Source: Clostridia bacterium
Lineage (GTDB): Bacteria; Bacillota; Clostridia; Oscillospirales; CAG-382
Assembly: GCA_900754535.1 (NCBI GenBank)
Contig: CAAEDF010000289.1
Span: 1 to 6,423, forward strand
Direction: 5' to 3'
DNA: 6,423 nucleotides
Each line of letters opens with the position of its first letter. The first letter of the stretch is position 1. Below are positions 5,810-6,423 of this stretch, piece by piece. The notes below the pieces were generated by a model. It was given only the letters and a program-made list of their open reading frames with translations. It made no database searches and had not been told where the DNA came from. The translations under genes were made by a program, and so were the position numbers.

Positions 5810-6240
5810 CAGAGCACTTCCTCCACATTTTTCAGGATGCGGTGGAGATAGTTCTCCAGCTGCTCGATTTCCTCCCTGGAAAATCCCTTGTAATAAATGT
5901 TTCTGATTTCTTCCGTTACTTCATTATACTCCTGCTCCAGACCTTTGGCTTCTTCTGTAAGGAAAATGAGAATCTTTCTACGGTCTTTATCGCCTCTGTC
6001 CCGATAGATCAGGTTCGCCGCCTCCATGCGGTCGAGCATACTGGTCAGCGTGGTCATGGCAAGACCGGTCTCCCTTGACAGCTCACTGATGGGAACGCCA
6101 TCCTTCTGCCAGAGGATATATAGAATCCTTCCCTGGGAGCCATTAAAAGCATCAATGTTTTTTTCGCTCAATATGCGTTCAAAAACACGTCCTCCGACCT
6201 GTTTGATCCGGGTTATCAAAAATCCGCCTTGTGTTTTCAT
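5809..6240 (-). CDS. MarR-family transcriptional regulator of the radical SAM pair
   Basis: A 143-residue MarR-type winged-helix regulator, the usual length for the family. The N-terminal dimer helix (about 1-30) is followed by the DNA-binding region: GRILYILWQKDGVPISELS (37-55), the recognition helix GLAMTTLTSMLDRMEAANLI (59-78) and the wing RDRGDKDRRKILIFLT (80-95) with the conserved D-x-R-x3-I/L pattern. The C-terminal helices (97-143) complete the dimer interface. ATG 6240 is preceded by GAGGTGA (6245-6251), a strong match to the 16S end. It is the first gene of the tight leftward block and probably senses the compound or stress that the two radical SAM proteins handle. In databases such a regulator is part of the radical SAM mobile pair system. 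No promoter is visible in the 54 bases upstream, so it may be co-transcribed with the gene before it. Confidence 0.92.
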   Translation of the reverse strand: MKTQGGFLITRIKQVGGRVFERILSEKNIDAFNGSQGRILYILWQKDGVPISELSRETGLAMTTLTSMLDRMEAANLIYRDRGDKDRRKILIFLTEEAKGLEQEYNEVTEEIRNIYYKGFSREEIEQLENYLHRILKNVEEVL

Positions 6241-6257
6241 ATTGTCACCTCAAACCG

Positions 6258-6286
6258 CAAGGCGGCTATCCGCAGACAGCCGCCTT
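6258..6286. repeat. Intercistronic inverted repeat before marR
   Basis: CAAGGCGGCT (6258-6267) and AGCCGCCTTG (6277+1 to 6286) are perfect 10-bp arms around ATCCGCAGAC. On the leftward transcript no T run follows; the marR ribosome binding site begins only 6 bases beyond the stem. On the + strand it is followed by TCCTTTCTTATTT, a poor T run. It may be an RNA processing or stability hairpin, or an attenuating structure near the marR ribosome binding site. Confidence 0.7.
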
Positions 6287-6294
6287 GTCCTTTC

Positions 6295-6423
6295 TTATTT
6301 CTGCTGCGCAGCCGCAAATTCAGCGTAACCTTTCCAGCCAAATACAGCGTCCACATCTTCATCGCCGTAAACACCCTTGACATCGCAGAGGTGGACAACA
6401 TGATCGTCCGCATCCATCGTCTG
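6295..6423 (-). CDS. Unrecognised protein, C-terminal 42 residues only
   Basis: A leftward frame enters from the right edge and stops with TAA at 6297-6295. The visible tail is acidic and includes DADDHVVHLCD, VYGDEDVDAVFGW and KGYAEFAAAQQK. I do not recognise the family; a small redox or cofactor-binding protein would be compatible but nothing proves it. The codon pattern and clean amino-acid composition make it a real gene. The gap to marR is 54 bases with a hairpin and no clear promoter, so it probably shares a transcript with the radical SAM cassette and may be a fourth part of it or its neighbour in the mobile region. Confidence 0.65.
   Translation of the reverse strand, partial: QTMDADDHVVHLCDVKGVYGDEDVDAVFGWKGYAEFAAAQQK

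Noticed and set aside
6258..6286. Terminator between the right-edge gene and marR
   Set aside because: On the leftward transcript the stem is not followed by a T run, so termination there is not supported.

Overview
The window looks like a chromosomal segment of a gut-type Clostridia bacterium (Ruminococcaceae/Oscillospiraceae-like). The reasons are a secreted esterase-like protein with a type I dockerin, Gram-positive style promoters and ribosome binding sites, and mobile-element debris of the kind common in gut Firmicutes. The taxonomic guess is inference; no rRNA or tRNA gene is visible.

Left part (1-3222) appears to be resident DNA. It opens with the 3' end of folD (+) and its intrinsic terminator. 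Next come two divergently transcribed genes served by back-to-back sigma-70-type promoters at 1587-1651. Leftward is a cytoplasmic DUF4434-like TIM-barrel protein, a putative glycoside hydrolase relative. Rightward is a secreted SGNH/GDSL hydrolase with a fibronectin-III-like N-terminal domain and a C-terminal dockerin, ended by a good terminator. The pair suggests linked outside/inside handling of plant or host glycans.

Middle part (3224-4220) is mobile-element debris. It holds the last ~70 codons of a large serine recombinase, followed by about 775 bases without a convincing gene but full of inverted repeats. A strong leftward promoter (4068-4097) there drives a ~260-nt leader that ends in an intrinsic terminator and has a possible competing antiterminator pairing. 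It resembles the control region of an element-borne gene that is no longer present.

Right part (4221-6423) is a compact leftward operon: a MarR-family regulator, a DUF5131-like radical SAM protein and an SPL-like radical SAM protein, with overlapping reading frames. It matches the arrangement that protein-family databases call the 'radical SAM mobile pair' system, whose biochemical function is, as far as I know, unestablished. An upstream gene, of which only the last 42 codons are visible, is probably in the same transcript. This cassette is the most interesting content of the window.
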